Assembly: GCF_002514725.1 (NCBI RefSeq) | Contig: NZ_NTLB01000004.1 | Span: forward strand, 372,001-436,000 | DNA: 64,000 bases | Reading direction: 5' to 3' | From: Mangrovitalea sediminis | GTDB lineage: Bacteria; Pseudomonadota; Gammaproteobacteria; Pseudomonadales; Oleiphilaceae | Shown: piece by piece, positions 8,282 to 17,942 of the stretch | Layout: each line of letters opens with the position of its first letter | Numbering within the stretch: the first letter of the stretch is position 1 | Notes under the pieces: generated by a model | The model's database searches: none | Told to the model about the DNA's origin: nothing | What the model saw: the letters and a program-made list of their open reading frames with translations, nothing else | Translations under genes and position numbers: made by a program

Positions 8282-9091
8282 TTGGCTAAGATAATTGTTG
8301 TCACCTCAGGCAAGGGTGGCGTGGGCAAGACCACCACAAGCGCGTCCATCAGTACCGGTCTGGCCAAGCACGGCCACAAGACCGTGGTGATCGATTTCGA
8401 TGTGGGTCTGCGCAACCTCGACCTGATCATGAACTGCGAAAGACGGGTGGTGTACGACTTCGTCAACGTGATCCAGGGCGAAGCGACACTCAAACAGGCA
8501 CTGATCAAAGACAAGCGGGTCGAAACGCTGTACATCCTGCCGGCATCCCAAACCCGCGACAAAGACGCGCTCTCGCTGGAAGGCGTCGGAAAGGTTCTGA
8601 GTGAATTGGCAGAAACCTTCGATTACATCATTTGTGATTCACCTGCCGGCATCGAACACGGCGCCCTGATGGCGATGCACTTTGCCGATGAAGCCATCAT
8701 CGTCACCAACCCGGAAATTTCCTCCGTACGCGATTCCGATCGCATCCTTGGCATACTGCAAAGCAAGTCGCAACGCGCCAAAGATGGACAGGAACCCGTA
8801 CGTGAGCACCTGCTGCTGACCCGTTACAACCCTGAGCGTGTCGTTCGCGGCGAAATGCTCTCGGTCGGCGATGTTGAAGAAATTCTGGCTATCCCGCTGC
8901 TGGGCGTCATCCCGGAGTCCCAGGCGGTACTGACAGCCTCGAACCAGGGCGTGCCTGTCATTCTCGACGACAGCAGCGACGCTGGGCAGGCCTATGAAGA
9001 CGCGGTGGCGCGACTGCTTGGTGAGAAGCGCGAACACCGGTTCCTCGACACCCAAAAGAAAGGATTCTTCAAACGGATGTTCAGGGGGTAA
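8282..9091 (+). CDS. minD: septum site-determining ATPase MinD
   Basis: 269 residues. The deviant Walker A is KGGVGKT (11-17), switch regions are FDVGLRNLD and CDSPAGIEHGA, and the C-terminal KKGFFKRMFRG forms the amphipathic membrane-targeting helix. MinD dimerises with ATP on the membrane, recruits MinC, and oscillates pole to pole under MinE. The start is a rare TTG at 8282 with AGGA about 9 bases upstream; the family N-terminus MAKIIVVTSGKGGVG leaves no alternative. minE follows after 6 bases. Confidence 0.96.
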   Translation: MAKIIVVTSGKGGVGKTTTSASISTGLAKHGHKTVVIDFDVGLRNLDLIMNCERRVVYDFVNVIQGEATLKQALIKDKRVETLYILPASQTRDKDALSLEGVGKVLSELAETFDYIICDSPAGIEHGALMAMHFADEAIIVTNPEISSVRDSDRILGILQSKSQRAKDGQEPVREHLLLTRYNPERVVRGEMLSVGDVEEILAIPLLGVIPESQAVLTASNQGVPVILDDSSDAGQAYEDAVARLLGEKREHRFLDTQKKGFFKRMFRG

Positions 9092-9097
9092 GGTCGC

Positions 9098-9349
9098 ATG
9101 AGTCTTCTCGATTACTTTCGCAGTAAAAAACCCGCGACGGCCTCTATCGCCAAGGAACGTCTGCAAATTATCGTTGCCCACGAACGCGGGCGCCGTGACC
9201 AGCCGGATTACCTGCCCCAGTTGCAACAGGAGCTGATTGCCGTCATCCGCAAATATGTGCAGATCGACGATGATATGGTGCAGGTGCAGTTGGACAAGAA
9301 TGACAGTTGCTCAGTACTGGAGCTGAACGTCACCTTACCGGAAGATTGA
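9098..9349 (+). CDS. minE: cell division topological specificity factor MinE
   Basis: 83 residues. The N-terminal amphipathic and anti-MinCD segment ([30 protein letters not shown], given in parts) and the dimerisation domain with [13 protein letters not shown] are typical. MinE stimulates MinD ATPase and drives oscillation. The gene is 6 bases downstream of minD and closes the minCDE operon. It ends 26 bases before the convergent DUF2804 gene. Confidence 0.95.
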   Translation: MSLLDYFRSKKPATASIAKERLQIIVAHERGRRDQPDYLPQLQQELIAVIRKYVQIDDDMVQVQLDKNDSCSVLELNVTLPED

Positions 9350-9375
9350 GTCCGCTATGTGACACCACGTGCGTG

Positions 9376-10470
9376 CTACCAGCGCGCAAAATGGTCTTCC
9401 ATCAGGCCAGGCTGCGCGACCAGGGAGTGTGTGTTCCCCTGGTCGTCGGTCAAATGGCCCTCGAAATGCCCGTAAAACTGGCGAAAGTTCGACGCCAGGA
9501 GTCCCAGGTTCACCCTTTCCTTGCGAACACCGGCTGGCAAAAAGCGCAAATCGACCCGGCCATCGCTGGTACTCACCTGCCATGGCTCCTCCGGACGATA
9601 ACGCTGAAAACGAAAATCCGCCGGTGCCAGGGTGGTGCGACGACCGTCTACCCAAAGGGCATTCTCTGTTACCCCCGTCTCATTCACCCCAGCGGCCAGA
9701 TTCAAACCAATCGAAACTCCCTGCTCCGTCACGCCTGCAAGGCAGGCCCAGTTCCAGGCCGTCTCACGACGCATAAAACCGCCCGACCAGTCGATACTGG
9801 CGCGATGATCCGCATCTGTCGTGTAGTGATAGTCACCCCAGCGGACCTCTCCGCTGACCGGCAAGCCCGCCGACTTCTGGGTATAGACCCAACCGCTGTA
9901 GCCCGCCCGGGAGCATAGCCGCAAAGTCTCGAATGCGGCCGGAACGGCGACCCTGAAACGCATCGACACATCCTTACCCTGCTGGACGACGACCTCTCGC
10001 GCATCTCCCAGCGGTGTTATCGATACCTGAGTGCTGCCTTGGGCAAACCGGCTGCTGCCGGTATCGGGAGATGAATCGATCCGGGTCCCCCAAGCCAGCG
10101 GCTGCAGGCTGCTGTGCTCCAGCAGGCGCCCCTCCCGAAAGTCGTACAGGTAGAAGAAGGCATTTGCGATCCACTTCAGATCGACGACCGCCACACCGGC
10201 TAACCACTCCCTCCCCATGACACCTACGAACTGGAACTGGTTGTGCCCGAACCGCCTGGCCCAACGGGAGCGCGGGCGGTCCATCACCGTACGCAGATCA
10301 AAATCGTCGAAATTAACCCGATCCACGGGCTCGTCGATCAGCCCCCATCGGGGTTGCCCGGATGCATCGATCAAAGGCACGGGATAGTCCTTCCTGGCTG
10401 AAGTGAAAAGGTCGGCCCGTAAACACGGCAAACCGGCCGAATCTGCAAAGAGTTTATCAAAATCCACCAT
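9376..10470 (-). CDS. DUF2804 domain protein
   Basis: 364 residues from ATG at 10470. Features matching the family are GWGLIDEP-like RWGLIDEPVDRVN, WARRFGHNQFQFVGV, VADLKWIANAFFYLYD-like VVDLKWIANAFFYLYD, DWSGGFMRRETAWNWA, and the closing GHFEGHLTDDQG. DUF2804 proteins look like lipocalin-type beta-sandwich hydratase relatives; no activity is known to me. The frame is open further upstream to 10557, but that start would leave only 27 bases to the divergent START gene, so the internal ATG is preferred. No signal peptide. Confidence 0.75.
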   Translation of the reverse strand: MVDFDKLFADSAGLPCLRADLFTSARKDYPVPLIDASGQPRWGLIDEPVDRVNFDDFDLRTVMDRPRSRWARRFGHNQFQFVGVMGREWLAGVAVVDLKWIANAFFYLYDFREGRLLEHSSLQPLAWGTRIDSSPDTGSSRFAQGSTQVSITPLGDAREVVVQQGKDVSMRFRVAVPAAFETLRLCSRAGYSGWVYTQKSAGLPVSGEVRWGDYHYTTDADHRASIDWSGGFMRRETAWNWACLAGVTEQGVSIGLNLAAGVNETGVTENALWVDGRRTTLAPADFRFQRYRPEEPWQVSTSDGRVDLRFLPAGVRKERVNLGLLASNFRQFYGHFEGHLTDDQGNTHSLVAQPGLMEDHFARW

Positions 10471-10584
10471 AATCGCCGTGCTAGACTCGAACTCTTTGCC
10501 TGGGAACCCATTGTCATGCGAGAAGCATGGCGAGCGGGTTCCATATTCTCCGGCCACCGTTGACCCACAGGGACCATCATTTCC

Positions 10585-11301
10585 ATGACCCGACCGTTGT
10601 CTGCCGCCCCCGCACTGCTCGTCGCACTGATTCTGCTACTACTGGAATCCACGGCCGCCCGGGCCATCATGCCGCCAGATAACAACTGGCAGCTTGCCAA
10701 AAACGGAGATGGCATCCAAGTCTTTACCCGCGACACACCGGGGTCCGATTTCAAGTCCTTCAAGGCGACCGCACGGCTCGATGCATCCCTGGCCAGCGTC
10801 ATCGCCGTCATGAATACCCCCTCCTCTTGCATGCAGTGGGTACATGGCTGTGAACAGGCCTACAACCTGAAGATCCTCAGTTTCAACGACCGCTTTGCCT
10901 ACTCCATCAATAACCTGCCCTGGCCGGTCGAAGACCGGGACTACGTTCTGGAAATCAAGACGCAGTCTGATCCCAAGACCGGTGATGTCATTATCCGCAT
11001 GCACACGGTAAATGATATGAAACCGGTATCACCGGACTTCGTCCGTGTGACCAATGCCGATACCTTCTATCGCTTCCATGCCGTCGACGCCAACCACACC
11101 GATGTCACCTGGATTCAGCATACCGATCCCAATGGCGCCCTCCCCAGCTGGTTGGTCAACCGGCTGTTGGTGGATATACCTTATGAGTCACTGCGCAAGC
11201 TGAACAAACTGGTGAGTTCGCCCCGCTATCAGGGCTACCAACTCGACTACGACAGCCAGGGGCGCTTGACCGGCGTCAGCAAAACCAAGACAAAACCCTA
11301 G
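10585..11301 (+). CDS. secreted START-domain lipid-binding protein
   Basis: 238 residues. Residues 1-27 form a signal peptide ending ARA; the rest is a START fold of about 195 residues with WQLAKNGDGIQVFTRDTPGSDFKSFKA, WVHGCEQAYNLK, INNLPWPVEDRDYVL and the C-terminal amphipathic helix GALPSWLVNRLLVDIPYESLRKL. Such proteins bind a lipid in a hydrophobic cavity; bacterial ligands are mostly unknown. It probably acts in the periplasm. It is divergent from the DUF2804 gene, which is also a candidate lipid-binding fold, so a shared job is possible but unproven. Confidence 0.82.
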   Translation: MTRPLSAAPALLVALILLLLESTAARAIMPPDNNWQLAKNGDGIQVFTRDTPGSDFKSFKATARLDASLASVIAVMNTPSSCMQWVHGCEQAYNLKILSFNDRFAYSINNLPWPVEDRDYVLEIKTQSDPKTGDVIIRMHTVNDMKPVSPDFVRVTNADTFYRFHAVDANHTDVTWIQHTDPNGALPSWLVNRLLVDIPYESLRKLNKLVSSPRYQGYQLDYDSQGRLTGVSKTKTKP

Positions 11302-11449
11302 CCACCTTGTTGTGACGATGGCTGGCCTGCCAATCAGGATAGAACGGTAAATTCCCAACAACGCTTGCCAAACGTCCCTACATTTCGGATGATTTCAGAC
11401 AGAACAAGGGACGCGCCTTGATGACACGCCAGCGCTAGGGATTTTCGCA

Positions 11450-11947
11450 ATGACCGTACGTGCCCGGGACATTATGACGCCTCACGTCAAGTCCGTTCCC
11501 CAGTCATGGACCATGCAGCACGTGGTCCGTTTCCTGACTGATAACGAGATCAACGGCAGCCCGGTCTGTGATGAAGACGGCAAGATCGTCGGCATCGTCA
11601 CACTGAAGGACGTCGCTGAATTTCATTGGAACAGCGTCGATCCCGAAGTCGAAAAGCAGCTCACCCCCGACGAGCGCCAGGAAGCCCGCCGCCTCAAGCA
11701 GATGATTTTCGAAGAGATGACACGCGTCCCCGTTGAGGTGCGCGACATCATGACCCCCAGCGTCATCTCCGTCACTGAAGATACCACCGTCCGCGAGATT
11801 GCCGAGCTGATGATGAAGGAGCACCTGCATCGCGTCTTCGTGACCCAGGACGAGCGTATTACCGGCATCGTAACCACCTATGACATGCTCAAGGTGATTG
11901 CCGACCCGACACTGACACGTAGCAGCCTCGGAGACGTCCGTGCCTGA
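11450..11947 (+). CDS. CBS-pair domain protein
   Basis: 165 residues made of two CBS motifs: residues about 4-62 (RARDIMTPHVKSVPQ to VGIVTLKDVAEF) and about 96-154 (VRDIMTPSVISVTED to ITGIVTTYDMLKVI), joined by a charged helical segment. CBS pairs bind adenosine nucleotides and act as energy sensors; stand-alone proteins of this kind have no fixed target. It is preceded by an apparently independent promoter region of about 150 bases and followed by phoH on the same strand. Confidence 0.85.
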   Translation: MTVRARDIMTPHVKSVPQSWTMQHVVRFLTDNEINGSPVCDEDGKIVGIVTLKDVAEFHWNSVDPEVEKQLTPDERQEARRLKQMIFEEMTRVPVEVRDIMTPSVISVTEDTTVREIAELMMKEHLHRVFVTQDERITGIVTTYDMLKVIADPTLTRSSLGDVRA

Positions 11948-12058
11948 GCGGCGTTTCGCACCCGATACAGAGTCACCGATCCGAAAAAGAGGGCTGCGCC
12001 GTTCAGCGTAATTGACTAAGATCGAAATCAGCCAACACAGCAAGAGGGATTGGACCTT

Positions 12059-13444
12059 ATGCCACGAGCACCGCGTTCGCGGAAAAAGATGTACGTCCTA
12101 GACACCAATGTCCTCATCCACGACCCCAACGCAGTCCTCAATTTTGAAGAGCACAACGTCGTCATCCCGATGACGGTTCTTGAAGAACTCGACAGTCTGA
12201 AAAGTGGTAAGCAAGCTGTCGCCGCCGATTGCCGCCAAGCAATCCGCACCATCGACAGACTCCTTGGCGATGCCTCTCCCAGAGAAATAGAGCGCGGCGT
12301 TCCAATTAAACGCACCGAAACCGGCCCGGCCCAGGGTACCCTCACCATCCTGATGAGTTCGACACACCAAAACGGGCACCATCTTCCCGAACACATCAAC
12401 GACAACAAGATTATCAACACGCTTGCCGACTTGCAGGAAAAGCACAAGAGCCAGAACATCATCCTGGTGAGCAAGGACATCAACATGCGCCTCAAGGCGC
12501 GAGGGTTCGGCGTTGAAGCTCAGGACTACCACAACGATCAACTGGTAGACGATATTGATCTTCTGCCGATCGGCTATCAGGAGTTCTCCAATTCCTTCTG
12601 GGACACCATCGACAAGGTGGAGACCGTCCAGCGGGCGGGCCTGACGGAGCATATCCTGCGCCGGGAAGGCGCCCTGCTGAAGCTCAACATCAACGAATTC
12701 GTCATTGACGAACTCGGCTTCGTAGGCCGGGTCACCGATATCGACGATGACCGCATTGTCCTGCTGGACCTCAGCCGTTACGAGCTGATGGAACAGCAGG
12801 TCTGGGGCCTGACACCACGGGACATCTACCAGGCCCTGGCCCTGAACCTGTTACTCGATCCGGACATTCACTTGGTCAACCTCACCGGTGCCGCTGGTTC
12901 CGGCAAGACCATCCTCGCCCTGGCCGCCGCCATAGAGATGACGGTAGCCAGTAAACGCTACAAGCGCATCATCGCCACCCGCAGCACCCAAGGGCTGGAT
13001 GAAGACATCGGCTTCCTGCCCGGTACCGAAGCGGAGAAGATGGAACCCTGGTTGGGCGCAATCGTCGATAACCTCGAAGCCCTGCACGAAGACGACGAGA
13101 ACATGACGTCCAGCGTCGACTACATCCTCAGCAAGGTGCCGCTGCACTTCAAGTCACTCAACTATATCCGCGGCAGAAGTTTCCAGCACAGCCTGATCCT
13201 GATCGACGAGTCACAAAACCTGACCCCGCACCAGATCAAGACCATCGTCACCCGCGCCGGCAACGGCAGTAAGGTGATCTGCCTCGGCAACCTGGCACAG
13301 ATCGATACGCCTTACCTATCGGGCATCAGTTCAGGGCTGACCTACATGACAGAGCGCTTCAAGCGGTTCCGGCATGGCGGTCACATTCACCTGAAGGGTG
13401 TGCCACGCTCGGTATTGGCGGAGTACGCAGAAGCGCATCTTTGA
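12059..13444 (+). CDS. PhoH family protein (PIN domain plus PhoH ATPase)
   Basis: 461 residues. An N-terminal PIN-type nuclease domain (YVLDTNVLIHDP, then conserved acidic residues to about 160) is joined to a PhoH ATPase with Walker A GAAGSGKTILA (about 277-287) and Walker B LILIDESQNLT (about 379-389). Such PIN-PhoH proteins (YlaK/PhoH2 type) are RNA helicase-nucleases. ATG at 12059 is chosen because GAGGG lies 10 bases upstream; an in-frame TTG at 12050 is too close to that site. The gene ends at a strong hairpin. Confidence 0.88.
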   Translation: MPRAPRSRKKMYVLDTNVLIHDPNAVLNFEEHNVVIPMTVLEELDSLKSGKQAVAADCRQAIRTIDRLLGDASPREIERGVPIKRTETGPAQGTLTILMSSTHQNGHHLPEHINDNKIINTLADLQEKHKSQNIILVSKDINMRLKARGFGVEAQDYHNDQLVDDIDLLPIGYQEFSNSFWDTIDKVETVQRAGLTEHILRREGALLKLNINEFVIDELGFVGRVTDIDDDRIVLLDLSRYELMEQQVWGLTPRDIYQALALNLLLDPDIHLVNLTGAAGSGKTILALAAAIEMTVASKRYKRIIATRSTQGLDEDIGFLPGTEAEKMEPWLGAIVDNLEALHEDDENMTSSVDYILSKVPLHFKSLNYIRGRSFQHSLILIDESQNLTPHQIKTIVTRAGNGSKVICLGNLAQIDTPYLSGISSGLTYMTERFKRFRHGGHIHLKGVPRSVLAEYAEAHL

Positions 13445-13461
13445 AGGTGAGTCGTGAGATG

Positions 13462-13491
13462 TCTCCCTCTCCCCATCCGGGGAGAGGGAGA
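13462..13491. terminator. perfect hairpin between convergent phoH and aspartoacylase-like genes
   Basis: Arms TCTCCCTCTCCCC (13462-13474) and GGGGAGAGGGAGA (13479-13491) are perfectly complementary around a 4-base loop. There is no T-run on either side, so it is a terminator only by position; the same kind of hairpin also occurs as a dispersed repeat in many proteobacteria. Confidence 0.5.
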
Positions 13492-13520
13492 ACGGCCGAC
13501 GCCGTTGTTGCTTCATCTAC

Positions 13521-14597
13521 CTACTTCAACAATTCATCCCAGGGGTGCGTCGGCAACGTATTCTCCTGATAGGCAGGATCCAGCTCCGACCGGAATTCCT
13601 CCACCGCCTTCACCGCTTCATCCAGCTCGTCGAAACGGGCAATGTGATAAATGGCCTCGCCTTCGTTGACCAACGGCAGGTTATTCATGGCAATGACGAT
13701 GCCGGACGCACTGCTAACAACCGGTGACTCACGCTCCCCAAATGGATCGGCAATCACCGCCAGCTTTTGCCCTTTGTTCACCCGCTGCCCGAGCTTGACG
13801 CCGGGCCGCAGGATGCCATCAATCTCGGCACGCACCCAGGTCGACGTAACGGCCACTTCCGAGCGGACCGGCGAACGCTTACGGGCACCCGCCTTGGTCC
13901 GTTCCGGCGGGAGCATATCCAGCGCACGCATCACACGGATGATACCCTTCACCCCGCTGGCGATGGCGATTTCATCAAACCGCAACGCCTCACCGCCCTC
14001 GTAGGTGACGACGGGAATACCGAGAGAGTCGGCATGCTCCCGCAGGGTTCCCGCGCGCAGGCTGGCATTAAGGATAATGGGGGCCGCAAAGGCTTCGGCC
14101 ATGCGTGCCGTTTCCTCACTCTTGAGCTCGGCCCGGATCTGCGGCAGGTTGAAACGGTGAATGGCGCCTGTGTGCAAATCGATAATATGCGAGGCCTTCT
14201 CCATGATCTGTGTTCTGAACAGATAGGCGATACGGGCACCCAGAGAGCCACTTTCCGAACCCGGGAAGCAGCGGTTCAGGTCTCGCCTGTCCGGCAGATA
14301 GCGGGACCGCTGAACGAAGCCGAAGACATTGACGATAGGCACGGCGACCAGCGTACCGCGCAGATAGCGCAGACCACCGAACCGCAACACCCTGCGCACG
14401 ATTTCCACGCCATTGATTTCGTCACCATGGATAGCGCCGCAGACCAGCAAGGTCGGTCCTTCACGGCGACCATGCACAACCTCCACCGGGATATGCAGTG
14501 GCGTGTGTGTATACAACTTGGCGACAGGCACTTCCACCGTCCGGCGCTTACCGACATCGATCGTCTCGCCGGCGATCTCAAACGGTTCCCGCGCCAT
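13521..14597 (-). CDS. succinylglutamate desuccinylase / aspartoacylase family zinc hydrolase
   Basis: 358 residues. Zinc ligands of the M14-like carboxypeptidase fold are in GAIHGDEINGVE (His57, Glu60) and in IIDLHTGA (His142). The C-terminal third has a lipoyl-like beta barrel (VKLGQRVNKGQKLAVI to ASGIVIAMNNLPLVNEGEAIYHIA). Family members remove acyl groups from amino acids. Here the gene lies 2 bases after rimK in an operon with rimB and an MscS channel, so the substrate may be a glutamate-containing peptide product of RimK; that is inference from context. Confidence 0.82.
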   Translation of the reverse strand: MAREPFEIAGETIDVGKRRTVEVPVAKLYTHTPLHIPVEVVHGRREGPTLLVCGAIHGDEINGVEIVRRVLRFGGLRYLRGTLVAVPIVNVFGFVQRSRYLPDRRDLNRCFPGSESGSLGARIAYLFRTQIMEKASHIIDLHTGAIHRFNLPQIRAELKSEETARMAEAFAAPIILNASLRAGTLREHADSLGIPVVTYEGGEALRFDEIAIASGVKGIIRVMRALDMLPPERTKAGARKRSPVRSEVAVTSTWVRAEIDGILRPGVKLGQRVNKGQKLAVIADPFGERESPVVSSASGIVIAMNNLPLVNEGEAIYHIARFDELDEAVKAVEEFRSELDPAYQENTLPTHPWDELLK

Positions 14598-14599
14598 GC

Positions 14600-15505
14600 T
14601 TAGCCCCTACCCTTGGTTTTCGTTCGCCAGGGACGTGCATTCTTCTCGGTAAACTCCAGTATCATGCCGGCAACGTTCTTGCCGGTCGCCGCCTCGATAC
14701 CCTCCAGACCGGGGGAAGAGTTCACTTCCATGACCAGCGGACCACGACTGGAGCGCAATAGATCGACACCGGCGATATTCAGCCCCATCGCCTTGGCCGC
14801 CGCAATCGCCGTACGCCGCTCTTCCGGGGTGATCCGCACGACAGACGCCGTTCCGCCCCGGTGGAGATTGGAGCGAAACTCGCCTTCCGCCGCCTGACGC
14901 CGCATGGCCGCAATCACCTTGTCACCGATGATGAAGCAGCGGATATCGCTGCCACCAGCTTCCTTGATGTATTCCTGTACCAGGATGTCCGCATGCAACC
15001 CCAGAAAGGCCTCAATGACACTCTCCGCCGCCTTTCGGGTTTCGGCCAGCACCACGCCGATCCCCTGGGTGCCTTCCAGCAGTTTGATTACCAGCGGCGC
15101 ACCGCCAACCATCTTGATCAGGTCAGGAATGTCATCCGGCTTATTGGCAAAGCCGGTCACCGGCAAACCGATACCCTTCCGCGACAGCAGTTGCATCGAA
15201 CGCAGCTTGTCACGCGCACGGGTAATCGCGACCGACTCATTGAGCGGGAAAACGCCCATCATTTCGAACTGGCGTAACACCGCCGTACCATAAAATGTCA
15301 CCGACGCGCCAATGCGGGGAATCACGGAATCAAAGCCATCCAGAACCTCCCCCCGATAATGGATACTTGGGTTGGACGAGGTGATATTCATATAACAATG
15401 AAGACAGTCGATCACACGCATTTCATGGCCTCGTTTGAGACCTTCTTCCACCAAGCGACGGGTGGAATACAACGAACGATTACGGGACAAGACCCCGATT
15501 TTCAT
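14600..15505 (-). CDS. rimK: RimK ATP-grasp alpha-L-glutamate ligase
   Basis: 301 residues, the normal RimK length. N-terminal [18 protein letters not shown] is the family signature; the ATP-grasp core includes [38 protein letters not shown] and the metal-binding [14 protein letters not shown]. RimK adds glutamates to the C-terminus of ribosomal protein S6 and can make poly-alpha-glutamate. The ATG overlaps the stop of the preceding rimB gene (ATGA). C-terminal tail [14 protein letters not shown] is basic. Confidence 0.93.
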   Translation of the reverse strand: MKIGVLSRNRSLYSTRRLVEEGLKRGHEMRVIDCLHCYMNITSSNPSIHYRGEVLDGFDSVIPRIGASVTFYGTAVLRQFEMMGVFPLNESVAITRARDKLRSMQLLSRKGIGLPVTGFANKPDDIPDLIKMVGGAPLVIKLLEGTQGIGVVLAETRKAAESVIEAFLGLHADILVQEYIKEAGGSDIRCFIIGDKVIAAMRRQAAEGEFRSNLHRGGTASVVRITPEERRTAIAAAKAMGLNIAGVDLLRSSRGPLVMEVNSSPGLEGIEAATGKNVAGMILEFTEKNARPWRTKTKGRG

Positions 15506-15987
15506 GAATTACCCCCAGGCTGCGGCTGACCGGCCAGATAGGACGCCTGCGGGTCTACCACCGCATGCTTCGCCATGGCCGTACGCCCCAACAACATCCG
15601 AAAGCGCATCGTATCCCTGTTGGTCAGGGTCATTTCGATGGGCCAAATTACCGATCCGATACAGACCGGTGTCAAAATTACCAAACGCTGTTCACGATGA
15701 CCGCCGCTGTCCGACACCATACGCTCATCGATGACGGCCGCGTCGCACTCCAGCTCGTCACTACTTCCCCCCTGTTCGGGGTGCAACCAGAAACGGACAC
15801 GGCGCCCGGTTTCGTCCTGATAGGCTTCCGTACGAAACGTGTGCAGGCAGGAGGTACGCGCCCCCGTATCCACCTTGGCCTTAATGCGCTGAATACCCAG
15901 CTCGGGCAAAGCCACCCACTCCCGCCATCCCAACCAGATCAGGGATGATTCCTCCTGCCCGGGCTCAGATTGTAGTGTTGTCATCAT
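15502..15987 (-). CDS. rimB: RimB-like retropepsin-fold protease (COG4067)
   Basis: 161 residues. The pepsin-like motif [13 protein letters not shown] (Asp40-Thr-Gly-Ala) and the hydrophobic IxFxL-type strands mark the COG4067 family, annotated as ATP-dependent zinc protease and called RimB in the Pseudomonas rimABK operon, where it modulates RimK-dependent S6 glutamylation. Its start lies inside the end of the mscS gene (23-base overlap) and its stop overlaps rimK, so all three are tightly coupled. No rimA-like EAL gene is adjacent. Confidence 0.8.
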   Translation of the reverse strand: MMTTLQSEPGQEESSLIWLGWREWVALPELGIQRIKAKVDTGARTSCLHTFRTEAYQDETGRRVRFWLHPEQGGSSDELECDAAVIDERMVSDSGGHREQRLVILTPVCIGSVIWPIEMTLTNRDTMRFRMLLGRTAMAKHAVVDPQASYLAGQPQPGGNS

Positions 15988-16846
15988 TCGCCCGATCCTG
16001 TTGATTGGCGGGACTCACCAGTTGAATACGGAACGGTTCGGAAGCCGAACCCGCATAAACACTTGTGTGAGGGAATGGAATCTCAATGCCTTCGCGATCG
16101 AGACGGTCCTTGACGGCCTGCAGCATGTCGCTGCGCATGTCGCGAACATCCTCCGTCCGCACCCAGAAGGAGAACTGCAGGTCGACCGACGACGCCCCCA
16201 GGCCCAGCACCAATACAAAGGGACGCGGTTCCTCCAGGCAGCGAGGGTCGTCTTCCGCCATGGCCAATAAGAGCTGCTTAACCTGTGCAATGCTCTCACG
16301 GTAGGCTATCCCAATCTGGAGGTCTACACGACGCAAGGGAAACCGCGTGAGATTGGTTACCTTGGACTTGATCAGGGTTTCATTGGGAATCCGCACGTAA
16401 AGGTTATCGACGGTCCGCAGTTTGACGCTCATCAGGTCAATGCTGACCACTTCACCGCGGGTACTATCCACTTCGATGAAATTACCGATTTCGAACGGTT
16501 TCTCCGCCAACAGGAAAAGGCCGCTGATCATATTGGATGCCGACGTCTGCGACGCAAACCCAATCGCCACCGTCAGAATACCCGCCGCGCCGAGCAAAAC
16601 GCTGAGCTCAAAACCCGCCTCGCGCAACGCAGCAATGACGAACAGCAGCAACACGACATAAAACACCAGTCGCCGCAGCATCACCTGCTGATGCCGCGAC
16701 AGCCGCCCACCAACCCGAACCAGCGCACGGCTGAGCAACGACGCGAGAATGCCGCCCATAATCAGCAGGATGAATGCATGGATCCATCCCGCCCAGTTGA
16801 GACTGGTAAACATTCCACTGAAAGCCTGTCCAAAGCTCATCGGCAA
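15965..16846 (-). CDS. small-conductance mechanosensitive channel (MscS family)
   Basis: 293 residues. Three membrane segments at about 20-40, 58-76 and 82-108, the last being the pore helix ([26 protein letters not shown] in parts), then the beta domain ([24 protein letters not shown] and VRIPNETLI) and the alpha/beta C-terminal vestibule. It opens under membrane tension to release solutes on hypo-osmotic shock. It is the second gene of an operon led by a DUF432 gene and followed by rimB-rimK. Confidence 0.9.
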   Translation of the reverse strand: MPMSFGQAFSGMFTSLNWAGWIHAFILLIMGGILASLLSRALVRVGGRLSRHQQVMLRRLVFYVVLLLFVIAALREAGFELSVLLGAAGILTVAIGFASQTSASNMISGLFLLAEKPFEIGNFIEVDSTRGEVVSIDLMSVKLRTVDNLYVRIPNETLIKSKVTNLTRFPLRRVDLQIGIAYRESIAQVKQLLLAMAEDDPRCLEEPRPFVLVLGLGASSVDLQFSFWVRTEDVRDMRSDMLQAVKDRLDREGIEIPFPHTSVYAGSASEPFRIQLVSPANQQDRANDDNTTI

Positions 16847-16861
16847 CTATCCAAAAGGTTC

Positions 16862-17686
16862 TTACCCGAAAATCCGGTCGAAAGCCTTCACCAGCCCGCC
16901 CTTTTCCGGCTCCTGTCGTGCATGGCACAGCAACTCGCACTTACCGGCATCGGCCGGGGCATGAGGGGCGACCGCCAGCTTGGCTTCCGCAATGTCCTTT
17001 TCACAGGTCACGGTCACCTCGGGCGTCCACAACCAGTTCTGCTCGCTCTTGAACACCGGCAGCATCGGAGAGGGCAGACTGAAGCGCTCGAGCAACAGCG
17101 CATCCTTACGCCGATTGACGATGCGCACCGGCGTTATCACCCGCCAGGACCGTTTGGGTAGTGCTTCCAGCGCCAGGCGTGCAAACGTATTACTGGCATA
17201 GCATAGCTCGCCATCCATCGTCGTCTTTCCCACCCAGGTCATGGATGGCACCACGATAGGCAGCTCCAGCAACTGCGTCTGCTTATCCCCGACCTGAAGA
17301 CGCAGCCAGGCGCCGGTACTGACATAGATCGTGCAGTAGCCGCCGGCGGGAATATACAGGGGGTGATAGGGACGGATGACCACGGATCGGTCCGGCAGGG
17401 CCGGCATCATCCGCAGTTTTGGAGAGAGATCGTTACGCACGTAGCGGTTGAGCGACACGTCACCGCCAGGCAAGACAAAACCCAGCACCTGCAGCCAGCG
17501 CACATCCTCGCGTTTGTTATCCGCACGTTCGTAACGAACCTGCCATTCACGGTCGAGCATGGTGATCCAGAGCCGCAGGCTGCCGAAGTCATTACGTAAT
17601 GTCTGACCGGACTCCAGCGCCAGTTCCTGGGCCCACTGACCTTCCTGTTCGATGAGATTTTCCGGCATCCGGTATCGTTCCTGCAC
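16862..17686 (-). CDS. DUF432 family protein
   Basis: 274 residues, cytosolic, no signal peptide. Motifs VIRPYHPLYIPAGGYCTIYVSTGAWLRL (in parts), WVGKTTMDGELCYASNTFARL and VITPVRIVNRRKDALLLERFSLP match the DUF432 family as I remember it, which is repeatedly found beside MscS genes. It ends 15 bases before mscS and probably starts the operon. A regulator or partner of the channel is a reasonable guess, but no activity is known. ATG at 17686; a second ATG six codons on is equally possible. Confidence 0.72.
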   Translation of the reverse strand: MQERYRMPENLIEQEGQWAQELALESGQTLRNDFGSLRLWITMLDREWQVRYERADNKREDVRWLQVLGFVLPGGDVSLNRYVRNDLSPKLRMMPALPDRSVVIRPYHPLYIPAGGYCTIYVSTGAWLRLQVGDKQTQLLELPIVVPSMTWVGKTTMDGELCYASNTFARLALEALPKRSWRVITPVRIVNRRKDALLLERFSLPSPMLPVFKSEQNWLWTPEVTVTCEKDIAEAKLAVAPHAPADAGKCELLCHARQEPEKGGLVKAFDRIFG

Positions 17687-17942
17687 ATCCTGGTTGTCGG
17701 CGAGATGGCCCTTAAAACCTGAAAAAATACAGGCTAAACACGGACATGCTACCGGAAATCGAAGCGAGTGCCACCCCGCTATCCCTACGCAGTTACAACG
17801 ACGCCGGGACGGCAGGCAGAGAGTCGCACTTTTGGCTTAATAGAAGGGACAAGGCTCATCGGCGGAGACCACGAAAGCCCCGCCGACAGCCCAGCCTCAC
17901 TGCAAACCGAAGGGTTGGCGCTACCGCCAGCCAACCTCTGCC

